The notes under the pieces are model-generated. The model made no database searches, was not told where the DNA came from, and saw only the letters and a list, made by a program, of their open reading frames with translations. A stretch of DNA of 8,537 bases from Planctomycetia bacterium. Its GTDB lineage: Bacteria > Planctomycetota > Planctomycetia > Pirellulales > UBA1268. The stretch covers positions 1 through 8,537 of the forward strand of contig RFPF01000117.1 of assembly GCA_009926295.1 (NCBI GenBank), given 5' to 3'. Of this stretch, positions 1 to 6,699 are shown piece after piece (the stretch's first letter is position 1; every line of letters begins with the position of its first letter). The translations under genes and the position numbers were made by a program.

Positions 1-657
1 AACATGGCGATCACCGTGCCGGTGGAGATGAACAAGGTTGCGGTCGACGGCCTGCCCGAGGAGGAATTCCGCGGTGTGGCGCTGGGTGCGAGCGGCACGA
101 TCCGCGGTGGCATGATCGCCTTCACGACTGGTGACGGAGCGGCGCCGGAGCAGCCTGCGCTCGTGGCCACCCTCCATCCCGCCGGGGTCTCGAAACTCGC
201 GATCGGTGGCAAGATGCCCGCGGCGGCGCTGAGGCCCGGCCTCACCGTCCGCCTGCATACGCGGGTCGATCGCAAGGGCGTCGCCTCCGAACCACTCCGC
301 GCGATCGACGTGATCACTCCGCCCCCGAATTTCAAGCCTGCGCCGATCGAAGCCGATCGCGACGAGACCGTGGTCGGCACGCTCACGGCCGTGCGCGGCG
401 GTGTGCTCCTCGTTCACGTCGATGCCGGCCGCATCCGCCGGCTTTCCCTTCCGATGTCGCCCTCGTCGGCCGTGAACGTCGAGGCTTCCCAGCTCGACCT
501 CGTGGCGCCGGGCGATGCCGTGGTCGTGAAGGGGCGGGTTTGGCGTGGCGAGGGGTGTGTCGGTGCGGGCACTGTGTTCGCCTCGGCCGTGACCGTGACC
601 AAGCCCGACGTGGACGCGGCCCGGCCCGCGGTTTCCGATCTTCTCGGGGCTCGCTAG
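1..657 (+). CDS. Hypothetical beta-rich protein, possibly 5'-truncated
   Basis: I do not recognise this protein. An ATG lies at 4-6, but the frame is still open at the window edge (AAC at 1-3) and no upstream sequence is visible, so this may be the C-terminal part of a longer protein. From the ATG it is 217 residues. It is rich in Val, Ala, Gly and alternating hydrophobic residues, suggesting two beta-rich segments (about 20-105 and 120-200) joined by a Pro-rich linker near 107-115 (TPPPNFKPAP). The second segment (GTLTAVRGGVLLVHVD, then LVAPGDAVVVKGRV) reads like a small beta-barrel or OB-like fold, which is inference only. There is no signal peptide or membrane segment in the visible part. 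A 69-102 nt gap follows before the CHAD gene on the same strand. The coding call rests on frame length and protein-like composition. Confidence 0.7.
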   Translation, partial: NMAITVPVEMNKVAVDGLPEEEFRGVALGASGTIRGGMIAFTTGDGAAPEQPALVATLHPAGVSKLAIGGKMPAAALRPGLTVRLHTRVDRKGVASEPLRAIDVITPPPNFKPAPIEADRDETVVGTLTAVRGGVLLVHVDAGRIRRLSLPMSPSSAVNVEASQLDLVAPGDAVVVKGRVWRGEGCVGAGTVFASAVTVTKPDVDAARPAVSDLLGAR

Positions 658-759
658 GCCGCCTCGCCCGGCGAATTCACGCTCCCGCTGGAACCACCGC
701 GACCACCACCGCTAGAGTAGTTCGGGGTGAGCCGACCGCGGGGTCAGGGCCTTTCTTCG

Positions 760-1683
760 ATGAAGCTTTCTAGCGCGTGGATCGTGGTGGAAGACGGACA
801 GCGACCCGCCGTCCGGGTCGCCGTCCGCACGCTTCGCAAGCGACTCGACGCGGTGTGGCGCGAGTTTCCCGCGGCCGGGGCTGACCATCCCCGTGACGCC
901 GACAGCGTGCACCGCCTTCGCGTTGCGACCAGGCGGGCCCTCGCGGCCATCGAGGCGTTCGGGGAACTGCTTCCCGCCAGGCAGGCGGAGTGGTTCACCA
1001 AGAGACTCCGCAAGATCCGCCGTTCCGCCGGCGAGGCCCGCGACCTCGACGTGCTCACCGACCGGCTGGCCGGGGCGACGGACGCTCCGTCCGGCGGCCG
1101 CGGCCGCCGGCGACTCGTGGCGATGCTCTCCAAGCAGCGAGAGGAATCTCGGAAACCGATCCGCGCCCAGCACGAGCGGCTGCTCGACGCCGACTGGCTC
1201 GGACGGGTCGAGCGGCTCCTGGCCGGCGTGTCGTCGGGCCGGCGGCAACCGACGTTTCGCGAGTACGCACGCCGCCGCTTCCGGCCACTGATGCAGCGGT
1301 TCTTTTCCGTGGCCAAAGCCAAGCTCCGCGATACGGAAGACATCCACGCCCTGCGGATCGAAGGCAAGAGGCTTCGATACGCCATGGAGATTTTCGCGGC
1401 GGTGTTCCCGACGCGGGTCAGGAATCGCTGCTATGACGCGCTCGAGCAACTTCAGAAGACGCTCGGCGAATTCACCGACCACGCCACCGCCGCAGACCGG
1501 TTTCGCCGGCTGGCCCACGAGCGTGCCTCCGCCTCGAACAGGGAAATCCTCCAGCGGCTCCGGCTCGAGGAGGAGGCCCGCGCGGACGAGGCGCGCAAGG
1601 CGTTCGTGCACTGGTGGGACGCATCGCGCCGCCGGGCGCTGCGCCGACGCTTCCAGCAGACGCTCCGCAAGGAATCGGCGTAG
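760..1683 (+). CDS. CHAD domain-containing protein
   Basis: The CHAD domain (conserved histidine alpha-helical domain) is a helical bundle lined with basic residues; characterised members bind inorganic polyphosphate. Two hallmark helices are visible, numbered from the upstream GTG at 727: VHRLRVATRR at 61-70 and IHALRIEGKRLRYAMEIF at 206-223. Each has the conserved His followed by spaced Arg/Lys. Further matches are the RKIRRSAGEARDLDVL stretch (95-110) and LQKTLGEFTDH (242-252). The protein is strikingly Arg-rich, has no signal peptide and is probably cytoplasmic. I prefer the ATG at 760 because the 11 residues gained from the GTG show no domain similarity and neither start has a strong Shine-Dalgarno. 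No triphosphate-tunnel (CYTH) domain is attached, unlike in some CHAD proteins. The stop lies 6 nt before the FGE start, so the two genes are probably co-transcribed. The family call is firm; the ligand is inferred. Confidence 0.9.
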   Translation: MKLSSAWIVVEDGQRPAVRVAVRTLRKRLDAVWREFPAAGADHPRDADSVHRLRVATRRALAAIEAFGELLPARQAEWFTKRLRKIRRSAGEARDLDVLTDRLAGATDAPSGGRGRRRLVAMLSKQREESRKPIRAQHERLLDADWLGRVERLLAGVSSGRRQPTFREYARRRFRPLMQRFFSVAKAKLRDTEDIHALRIEGKRLRYAMEIFAAVFPTRVRNRCYDALEQLQKTLGEFTDHATAADRFRRLAHERASASNREILQRLRLEEEARADEARKAFVHWWDASRRRALRRRFQQTLRKESA

Positions 1684-1689
1684 GCGGCC

Positions 1690-2832
1690 ATGCGCACCGA
1701 TCGTCCTTCGTCGCACGCCGGCAGGAGGTACGTCCCCGCGATCGTCCTCCAGGTCGGGCTGGGAGTGGGGGCGGCGGTTCTCGTATGGTGGTCGTGCCTG
1801 CTCGCCGTGAAGCAGCCCACGACGGCAGGGGAACGCCGCGGCGGCCCCTTCGCGGCCACGGTCGCCGGCGAAGGGGCGCCTCCCGGACCGGCCCCGGAAG
1901 GCATGCTGTGGATTCCCGGCGGAGAGTTTTCGATGGGCTGCACCGACCCACGTTCGCGGCCGCACGGAGGCCCCGACCCAATGGTCGACGCCCGCCCGAT
2001 CCATCGCGTGCGCGTGCCCGGTTTCTGGGCGGATGCGACCGAGGTCACCAACGGACAATTCGCGGCCTTCGTCGCCGCCACCGGATATGTCACCGTCGCC
2101 GAACGCACCCCGCGGGCCGAGGACTTCCCAGGCGTGCCACCCGAGAAACTCGTCGCCGGTTCGGTGGTGTTCACGCCCCCGGCGGAGCCGGTGCCGCTCG
2201 AAGACCATCTCCGCTGGTGGGCATACGTGGAGGGCGCAGACTGGCGGCACCCGCTCGGTCCCGGCAGCACGCTCGAGGGACGCGACCGCGAACCCGTCGT
2301 CCACGTGGCCTTCGAAGACGCGGAGGCCTACGCCCGATGGGCCGGCAAGCGGCTGCCCACCGAGGCCGAGTGGGAGATCGCGGCCCGCGGCGGCCTTGCC
2401 GGCGCTGCATTCCCGTGGGGCGACGAATTCCGGCCCGGAGGCCGCTGGATGGCCAACACGTGGCAGGGCCATTTCCCCGATCACAACTCGTCCGCGGACG
2501 GCCACGCGGGCCTCGCGCCCGTCGCCAGCTACCCGCCCAACGCGTACGGACTCCACGACATGTCGGGCAACGTCTGGGAATGGTGCTCCGACTGGTATCG
2601 CCCCGACACCTACGCGAAGGCCGCGGCCGCCGGCGGCGTCGACGTCAGTCCACGAGGTCCCGACTCGAGTTTTGACCCGCTCGAGCCCGGCCAGGAGAAG
2701 CGGGTGCAACGCGGCGGCAGCTATCTCTGCTCGGAGGCCTACTGCGCCCGCTACATCGTTGGCACCCGCGGCAAGGGAGAGATCTCGAGCGCCACCAACC
2801 ACATCGGCTTCCGCTGCGTGCAGAGCCCGTAG
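1690..2832 (+). CDS. Formylglycine-generating enzyme (SUMF1/FGE family), membrane-anchored
   Basis: FGE oxidises the Cys of the sulfatase CxPxR motif to formylglycine, using copper and oxygen. The 380-residue protein starts with a basic segment (MRTDRPSSHAGRRY) and one hydrophobic stretch at about 15-40, read as an uncleaved signal anchor. A low-complexity linker follows, then the FGE-sulfatase domain from about 71 (GMLWIPGGEFSMG) to the end. Family motifs: EVTNGQF 118-124, WAGKRLPTEAEWE 217-229, FPWGDEF 241-247, ANTWQG 255-260, YGLHDMSGNVWEW 286-298 and GFRCV 373-377. Near the C terminus RGGSYLCSEAYC (341-352) has the same Cys-x4-Cys spacing as human SUMF1 Cys336/Cys341, so Cys347 and Cys352 mark a catalytic FGE rather than one of the many cysteine-less SUMF1-like proteins. 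It probably forms an operon with the CHAD gene 6 nt upstream. Substrate sulfatases are not in this window. Confidence 0.93.
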   Translation: MRTDRPSSHAGRRYVPAIVLQVGLGVGAAVLVWWSCLLAVKQPTTAGERRGGPFAATVAGEGAPPGPAPEGMLWIPGGEFSMGCTDPRSRPHGGPDPMVDARPIHRVRVPGFWADATEVTNGQFAAFVAATGYVTVAERTPRAEDFPGVPPEKLVAGSVVFTPPAEPVPLEDHLRWWAYVEGADWRHPLGPGSTLEGRDREPVVHVAFEDAEAYARWAGKRLPTEAEWEIAARGGLAGAAFPWGDEFRPGGRWMANTWQGHFPDHNSSADGHAGLAPVASYPPNAYGLHDMSGNVWEWCSDWYRPDTYAKAAAAGGVDVSPRGPDSSFDPLEPGQEKRVQRGGSYLCSEAYCARYIVGTRGKGEISSATNHIGFRCVQSP

Positions 2833-2854
2833 GACGGGCTTCAGACCGTTTCTT
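2824..2854 (+). terminator. Candidate intrinsic terminator after the FGE gene
   Basis: A perfect 7-bp inverted repeat, AGCCCGT at 2824-2830 and ACGGGCT at 2834-2840 with a 3-nt loop, overlaps the FGE stop codon and is followed by a T-rich stretch (GTTTCTTT, 2848-2855). A second inverted repeat, TTCAGA 2840-2845 with TCTGAA 2855-2860, overlaps its 3' arm and could form as an alternative. The T stretch is interrupted and starts 7 nt after the stem, so the call is moderate. Confidence 0.4.
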
Positions 2855-2862
2855 TCTGAATG

Positions 2863-2891
2863 CGTGCCCTGGTAAACCGGGCTACGTCTTT
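2863..2891. terminator. Imperfect hairpin in the convergent FGE/PolX spacer
   Basis: CGTGCCC at 2863-2869 can pair with GGGC-T-ACG at 2879-2886, with one bulge, followed on the plus strand by TCTTTCC. The hairpin lies between two convergent genes and could help end transcription from either side. No clean T-tract is seen in the minus-strand direction. It is weak on its own and its position is the main support. Confidence 0.25.
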
Positions 2892-2915
2892 CCCGTGGGG
2901 ATTCCGCCGCCCGCC

Positions 2916-4691
2916 CTACTTCTTCAGCAGCTTCTTCAACTGCGGGAGCGTGCGGGTGTTGGCGACGTCCTTCGCCTCGAGGCCGGCGCGGCGGGCTTGC
3001 AGCACGCCGCAACGCATCACGTCGAGCCCACGAGTCGAGTGGGCGTCGGTCGAGATCACGAGTTTCACACCCGATCGTTTCGCCGCGGCGGCATGGCGGT
3101 CGTCGAGATCGAGCCGCCACGGATTTGCGTTGATCTCGAGGAACGTGCCGGTGCGGGCCGCGGCCTCGATGACGGCCTCGATGTCGACGTCGTAGGCGGG
3201 CCGACGGTTGATGAGCCGGCCCGTGGGATGCCCGATCACCGACACGAGCGGATTCTCGATCGCCTCGACGATCCGCGCGGTGATCCGGTCGCGGGGCTGG
3301 TTCTGTCCGTAGTGCAGGCTCGCCACCACCCAGTCGGCCTGCACGAGCACGTCGTCGGGAAGGTCGAGGCCGCCCTTTTCGAGCATGTCGACCTCGATCC
3401 CCTTGAGGACCACGATCGGTGGCGGCCCGTCGGCCGCGAGGGACTCGTTCAACCTGTCGATCTCCGCCCACTGCCGGAGAAGCCGTTTGCGGTCGAGGCC
3501 CCGTGCCATCGTCACCCGTTGGCCGTGGTCGGTGATCGCCACGTAGGAGAGCCCGCGGGCGATCGCGGCCCGCACCATGTCGGCGAGCGAGTCCTCGCCG
3601 TCGGTGGCCGTGGTGTGCATATGGAGGTCCCCGCGCACATCCCCGATCTCCACGAGTTCGGGCAGGGCGGAATGCTCCGCCAGATCGATCTCGTCGGCTC
3701 CCTCGCGAAGTTCAGGAGGGATCCAGGGCAGGCCGACCGCCCCGTAGACCTCCTTCTCGTCGGCGCCACCCCGGCTGCGACCTCGCGGCAGGTCTCCGAC
3801 TCCCGCCGTGGATGCGAGTGGGAATACGCCATACTCGTTGATCGAAAGGCCCTGCTCGCGTGCCCGCGAACGCAGTTTGACGTTGTGCTCCTTCGATCCG
3901 GTGAAATACTGCAGCGCCGCCCCGAAAGAGCCCCCCTCGACGACCCGCAGGTCGATCTGGACGTCGTGCGGGCCGCGCACGCTCGTCTTGGTGTCGCCCC
4001 GCAACAGCACCGCGGAGGTCTCGGGCCACGAGCCGAGATGGTCCATCACGGCGTCAGCCTCGGCCGACTCGACCACGAGGTCGAGATCGCCGATGGTTTC
4101 CCGGCCGCGTCGCCAGCTGCCCGCCCCCTCGACTCGCCGCACCTCCGGACACTTCCTCATCCAGTCGAGCAGGCCTCGCATGATCGCGTCGGCATCGTTC
4201 CAGAGCAGCCGGTTGTGCGCCGGGTCCTTCGCGAAGCCGATGTTTCCGAGGATCGCGGCCTGCGTCTTGGCCCCGAAGCCCTTGAGCGTCGCCACTCGTC
4301 CCTCACGGCACGCCTGCTCCAGCCCGTCGAGTGACGTGAGCCCCAGTTCCGCGACGAGTGCCTTGGCTTTCTTCGGTCCCAGGCCGGGCACGCGCATCAG
4401 CTCGAAGGCGACGGGTGGCACCCGCTTTTCGAGTTCGGCGAGCAGGCCGAGCCGGCCGCTGTCGAGCAGCTCACCGATCTTGCCGGCGAGGTCGGCGCCG
4501 ATACCCTCGAGGTCCGTGAGCGACCTCGCGGGATCCGCCCGCACGCTCGCGAGCGACTCCACGAGGCCACCGATCGTGCGGGCCGCGGACCGGTAGGCCC
4601 GCACGCGGAACACGTTGTCACCCTCGTATTCGAGCAGGTCCGCGACGTGCTCGAACACGGTGGCGATGTCGGCGTTGGTCACGCGCGACAT
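2916..4691 (-). CDS. polX: DNA polymerase/3'-5' exonuclease PolX
   Basis: Bacterial PolX is a family-X DNA polymerase for gap filling in base-excision repair, fused to a PHP-family nuclease. The 591 residues have the usual order and about the usual length. The N-terminal 8-kDa region (about 1-90) includes a helix-hairpin-helix LEGIGADLAGKI at 61-72; further helix-hairpin-helix motifs are VPGLGPKKAKAL 101-112 and LKGFGAKTQAAIL 136-148. The polymerase metal aspartates are in GDLDLV (Asp202, Asp204) and QIDLRV (Asp247); YFTGSKEHNVKLR (262-274) is a family motif. The PHP domain starts near 350: DLHMHTTATDGEDS 355-368, ITDHGQ 386-391, GIEVDM 431-436, SLHYG 458-462, IGHPTGRL 486-493 and STDAHS 547-552, so its metal ligands look complete. 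AGGAC lies 5 nt before the ATG. The start is 48 nt downstream of the exported-protein gene on the same strand, so read-through is possible. No defects were seen. Confidence 0.95.
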   Translation of the reverse strand: MSRVTNADIATVFEHVADLLEYEGDNVFRVRAYRSAARTIGGLVESLASVRADPARSLTDLEGIGADLAGKIGELLDSGRLGLLAELEKRVPPVAFELMRVPGLGPKKAKALVAELGLTSLDGLEQACREGRVATLKGFGAKTQAAILGNIGFAKDPAHNRLLWNDADAIMRGLLDWMRKCPEVRRVEGAGSWRRGRETIGDLDLVVESAEADAVMDHLGSWPETSAVLLRGDTKTSVRGPHDVQIDLRVVEGGSFGAALQYFTGSKEHNVKLRSRAREQGLSINEYGVFPLASTAGVGDLPRGRSRGGADEKEVYGAVGLPWIPPELREGADEIDLAEHSALPELVEIGDVRGDLHMHTTATDGEDSLADMVRAAIARGLSYVAITDHGQRVTMARGLDRKRLLRQWAEIDRLNESLAADGPPPIVVLKGIEVDMLEKGGLDLPDDVLVQADWVVASLHYGQNQPRDRITARIVEAIENPLVSVIGHPTGRLINRRPAYDVDIEAVIEAAARTGTFLEINANPWRLDLDDRHAAAAKRSGVKLVISTDAHSTRGLDVMRCGVLQARRAGLEAKDVANTRTLPQLKKLLKK

Positions 4692-4739
4692 CGTACGTCC
4701 TGAGCCCGGCCGGGTGAACCGGATCCGCTCCGGCCCGGA

Positions 4740-5858
4740 CTACTGCAGCCGGCCCGGCAGTACGGCGGTCGGATAGGCCGTCGGCCGGATGGGGGCGGGC
4801 TTCCACGAGGTCGTGTGGCTGGTCGGTTCGAGCAACCGCGGGAAAGCGCCGGTGGCGGCACCGGGCCCCTCACCGGGGACGACGGGCATCCCCACGGGCC
4901 CGCTCGGCGGAGCGGCGGACGTGCCGGTGCCCGGCACGAGGCTGGGAGGCTGGATCGAAGGCTGCACGGAAATCGCGGGAGCGGCCGAACGGGTCGACGC
5001 GGGGGGCACCGCATGCGTCTGCGGGGCCACGGTCGCGGCCGGCGCGCCGTTCCCCGGGCCGGTCGCCGACCGGGGCATCTCCGGGATGGGCTTGAGCGCC
5101 GGGGTGGGCTGGAGCGTCGGCGGTGCCGTCGGCTGCAGCGGGGCCGTGGCGGGAGCCGGTGCGTACATGCCGCTTTGCGGCACGATCTGCTGCGACTGGA
5201 AGGTGGGCTGCGGCATGACCTGCTGCGGTGCTGCCTGGGGGACGAAGCCCTGCGGCAACGTCGGGGCAGCGATGCTCGTCTGGCCCTGGATCACCTGCTG
5301 CGGGATGTCCGAACCGGCCGATCCCCACGCCTGCGGCGTGGTCGTGATCGGTGCCGCGAAGGGGCTGGCGACACCGGCCGGCGCCGCGGTCGGGCCCGGC
5401 ACGACGCCCGCCGGCGCGGCCGGGTAGGCGGCCGGAGCGCCATACGCCGCCGGAGCGCCGTAGGCGGCGGGATGCGTCACGGGCACGTTCACGGCCTGCT
5501 GTACGTAGTTGGTCACCTGAGCCATGCACTCGCGGGTGCATCCCGTGCATGGGTCGATCTCGCACGACGGCTTGTAGGATGTCACGGGCACGCACTGATA
5601 CTGCGTGCGATAGGTCGTTTCCGGAACGTAGCTCACCTGTTGCACCGGCACGACGACGGGCGGCGGAGGCGCGGGGATCGGCGCAGCGACAGGTGCCACG
5701 ACAGGAGCCACTGCGTATGCGGGCGGCGCCTTGCGGAAGCACGATGCGCAGCCGGCGAACAGGCCGTCGAGACAGCACTGTGCCTCGGCCGACACAGGCC
5801 GGAAGGATGCGGCCGCTCCGGCGAGCAGAAGCACGGACATCCAACGTCGCGAATTCAT
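4740..5858 (-). CDS. Exported Pro/Ala-rich protein with cysteine/tyrosine-rich head
   Basis: Function unknown. The 372 residues begin with an Sec signal peptide: basic MNSRRW, hydrophobic core MSVLLLAGAAASF, and likely cleavage after VSAEA near residue 26. The mature N terminus is cysteine-rich (CC at 28-29, then Cys37 and Cys40). A proline run (PAPPPPVVVP, 62-71) precedes YVPETTYRTQYQCVPVTSY (77-95) and the cluster CEIDPCTGCTREC (99-111; Cys99, 104, 107, 111). From about 130 onward the chain is low-complexity Pro/Ala/Gln/Thr, including a tandem AAYGAP repeat, and looks disordered. From memory, Tyr/Val/Pro repeats with a DPCTGC-like core recur in planctomycete exported proteins, which suggests an envelope role; this is inference. 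An AGGAG Shine-Dalgarno lies 7 nt before the ATG. Long open frames on the opposite strand are shadows of this GC-rich repeat composition. Confidence 0.8.
   Translation of the reverse strand: MNSRRWMSVLLLAGAAASFRPVSAEAQCCLDGLFAGCASCFRKAPPAYAVAPVVAPVAAPIPAPPPPVVVPVQQVSYVPETTYRTQYQCVPVTSYKPSCEIDPCTGCTRECMAQVTNYVQQAVNVPVTHPAAYGAPAAYGAPAAYPAAPAGVVPGPTAAPAGVASPFAAPITTTPQAWGSAGSDIPQQVIQGQTSIAAPTLPQGFVPQAAPQQVMPQPTFQSQQIVPQSGMYAPAPATAPLQPTAPPTLQPTPALKPIPEMPRSATGPGNGAPAATVAPQTHAVPPASTRSAAPAISVQPSIQPPSLVPGTGTSAAPPSGPVGMPVVPGEGPGAATGAFPRLLEPTSHTTSWKPAPIRPTAYPTAVLPGRLQ
5433..5470 (-). repeat. 18-bp tandem repeat encoding AAYGAP
   Basis: Two adjacent near-identical 18-bp units plus a partial third, in frame within the exported Pro/Ala-rich protein, encode AAYGAP-AAYGAP-AAYP (residues 131-146). 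The units differ by a few bases, several of them at third codon positions (Tyr as TAC or TAT). Confidence 0.65.
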
Positions 5859-5865
5859 CTGGACA

Positions 5866-5870
5866 CTCCT
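5866..5870 (-). promoter_or_regulatory. Shine-Dalgarno AGGAG for the exported protein
   Basis: Read on the minus strand, AGGAG precedes the ATG at 5856-5858 by 7 nt. This supports that start over the internal Met7. Confidence 0.6.
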
Positions 5871-5967
5871 GGACTGGGCGGTGGCACGACTGGCCCGGTG
5901 AATCCGGGCACGAGCCGCCTTCCTGACCGACTCCCAAGCCTAGGTTCCACTTGCGGGCTCAGGCTTG

Positions 5968-6001
5968 AAAAAAACCTGTGCGCGGTTCATGAATTTCCGC
6001 G
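5968..6001 (-). terminator. Candidate intrinsic terminator of the three-gene cassette
   Basis: In the minus-strand direction, downstream of the ATPase stop, a 5-bp stem CGCGG/CCGCG (6001-5997 with 5985-5981, 11-nt loop) is followed after 6 nt by seven T (5974-5968). The T-tract is clear for such GC-rich DNA, but the stem is short and the gap to it is longer than usual. Confidence 0.35.
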
Positions 6002-6051
6002 GTGGCAGCGGCACGATCGATACTGACGCCACCACCCCTACGACCGCACCG

Positions 6052-6699
6052 TCAGACGTCCGTCGTCGATCGTGCCCCAGTCCGACGGAGCCGCTCCTCG
6101 ACCACGTCATAGAGAACGTACAGAGCCTCGCGGATGTTTCCCCCCGATCGCCGGAAGGCCGCGACGACGTCGTCCGGTCGAACCTTCGTCGGGCCCGCAT
6201 CGGTACCCGGCAGCCTCGCGACGATCGCCTCGAGGAGCGGTGTCGACGTCGAGCACTCCCAGAGCGTGGGCAGCGAGCCGGCCCGGTGGGCGGTGATCAC
6301 CAGCCGCGTTCCGACGATCCTCGCGGCCGCGCGGAGGAACCATCCCAAGGGCCTGCCGACCCGTTCCCAGCTGTCGACGCACACGGTGCCGCCGCCTGCG
6401 CGTCGCCAGATCACGGCAGCCAGCGTCAGGATGTCGCCCAGGTCGCGAATCCGCACCCGGGAGACGCGAACTCCGTCTGCCTCGAGGGCGGCGCAGATCT
6501 TCCAGAGGAGCGTCGTCTTGCCGCTGCCGTGAGGACCCACAAGCGCCGCCGACCCTCCGAGCTGCGCGAGCCGCATGCACAGGTCGCCGACGGCGATCGG
6601 CCGGCCCGCCGCATCGAGCGGCGGCAGGCATCCCGGACGCACATGCCGGGTGGAGAACGGATTTCCCGCCGTCGCACCGACGACGCCCGCCGCGATCAT
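6052..6699 (-). CDS. AAA-type P-loop ATPase
   Basis: This 215-residue protein has a Walker A motif GPHGSGKT at 55-62, a Walker B-like strand TVCVDSWE at 105-112 (Asp109 followed by Ser, not the usual Asp/Glu pair), a possible sensor-1 strand LVITAHRAG at 133-141, and GGNIREALYVLYD at 186-198, resembling the sensor-2/lid helix of AAA+ proteins (Arg190). The N terminus carries NPFSTRHVRPG (13-23), which resembles a motif I associate with planctomycete ATPases. There is no signal peptide; it is probably cytoplasmic. Its ATG overlaps the stop of the arrestin-like gene by ATGA (6696-6699), implying translational coupling. It might power or regulate the membrane protein of the cassette. It lacks the ABC signature motif. 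The ATPase call is firm and the role is unknown. Confidence 0.85.
   Translation of the reverse strand: MIAAGVVGATAGNPFSTRHVRPGCLPPLDAAGRPIAVGDLCMRLAQLGGSAALVGPHGSGKTTLLWKICAALEADGVRVSRVRIRDLGDILTLAAVIWRRAGGGTVCVDSWERVGRPLGWFLRAAARIVGTRLVITAHRAGSLPTLWECSTSTPLLEAIVARLPGTDAGPTKVRPDDVVAAFRRSGGNIREALYVLYDVVEERLRRTGARSTTDV

Larger units (their letters stand above)
5859..6051. other. Intergenic spacer with inverted repeats around a 7-bp A/T tract
   Basis: This 193-bp spacer lies between the ATPase stop and the exported-protein start. It contains inverted repeats CAAGCCT 5935-5941/AGGCTTG 5961-5967, CGCGG 5981-5985/CCGCG 5997-6001 and CTGACG 6023-6028/CGTCAG 6050-6055, plus seven A (seven T on the minus strand) at 5968-5974. 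It probably holds both the terminator of the upstream cassette and the promoter of the exported-protein gene. I could not identify convincing -35/-10 boxes. Confidence 0.45.

Noticed and set aside
712..3471. Minus-strand open frame of 919 codons opposite CHAD, FGE and the end of polX
   Set aside because: It covers two genes with clear families on the plus strand, and its translation is Arg/Gly/Pro-rich without recognisable motifs. It also overlaps the polX 3' end, encoded in another frame of the same strand.
2895..4334. Plus-strand open frame of 479 codons opposite polX
   Set aside because: The minus-strand frame has complete polymerase and PHP motifs. This one is an antisense shadow.
4692..4739. 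Palindromic CCCGGCCGGG (4705-4714) as a terminator between the exported protein and polX
   Set aside because: It is self-complementary with no loop and no T-tract; such palindromes are common by chance at this GC content.
5433..5470. Tandem repeat as a CRISPR or mobile-element feature
   Set aside because: The units are directly adjacent without spacers, in frame, and match the low-complexity protein.
4815..6026. Plus-strand open frame of 403 codons opposite the exported protein
   Set aside because: The translation is Arg/Gly/His-rich low complexity, while the minus-strand frame has a signal peptide, a Shine-Dalgarno and a cysteine motif.
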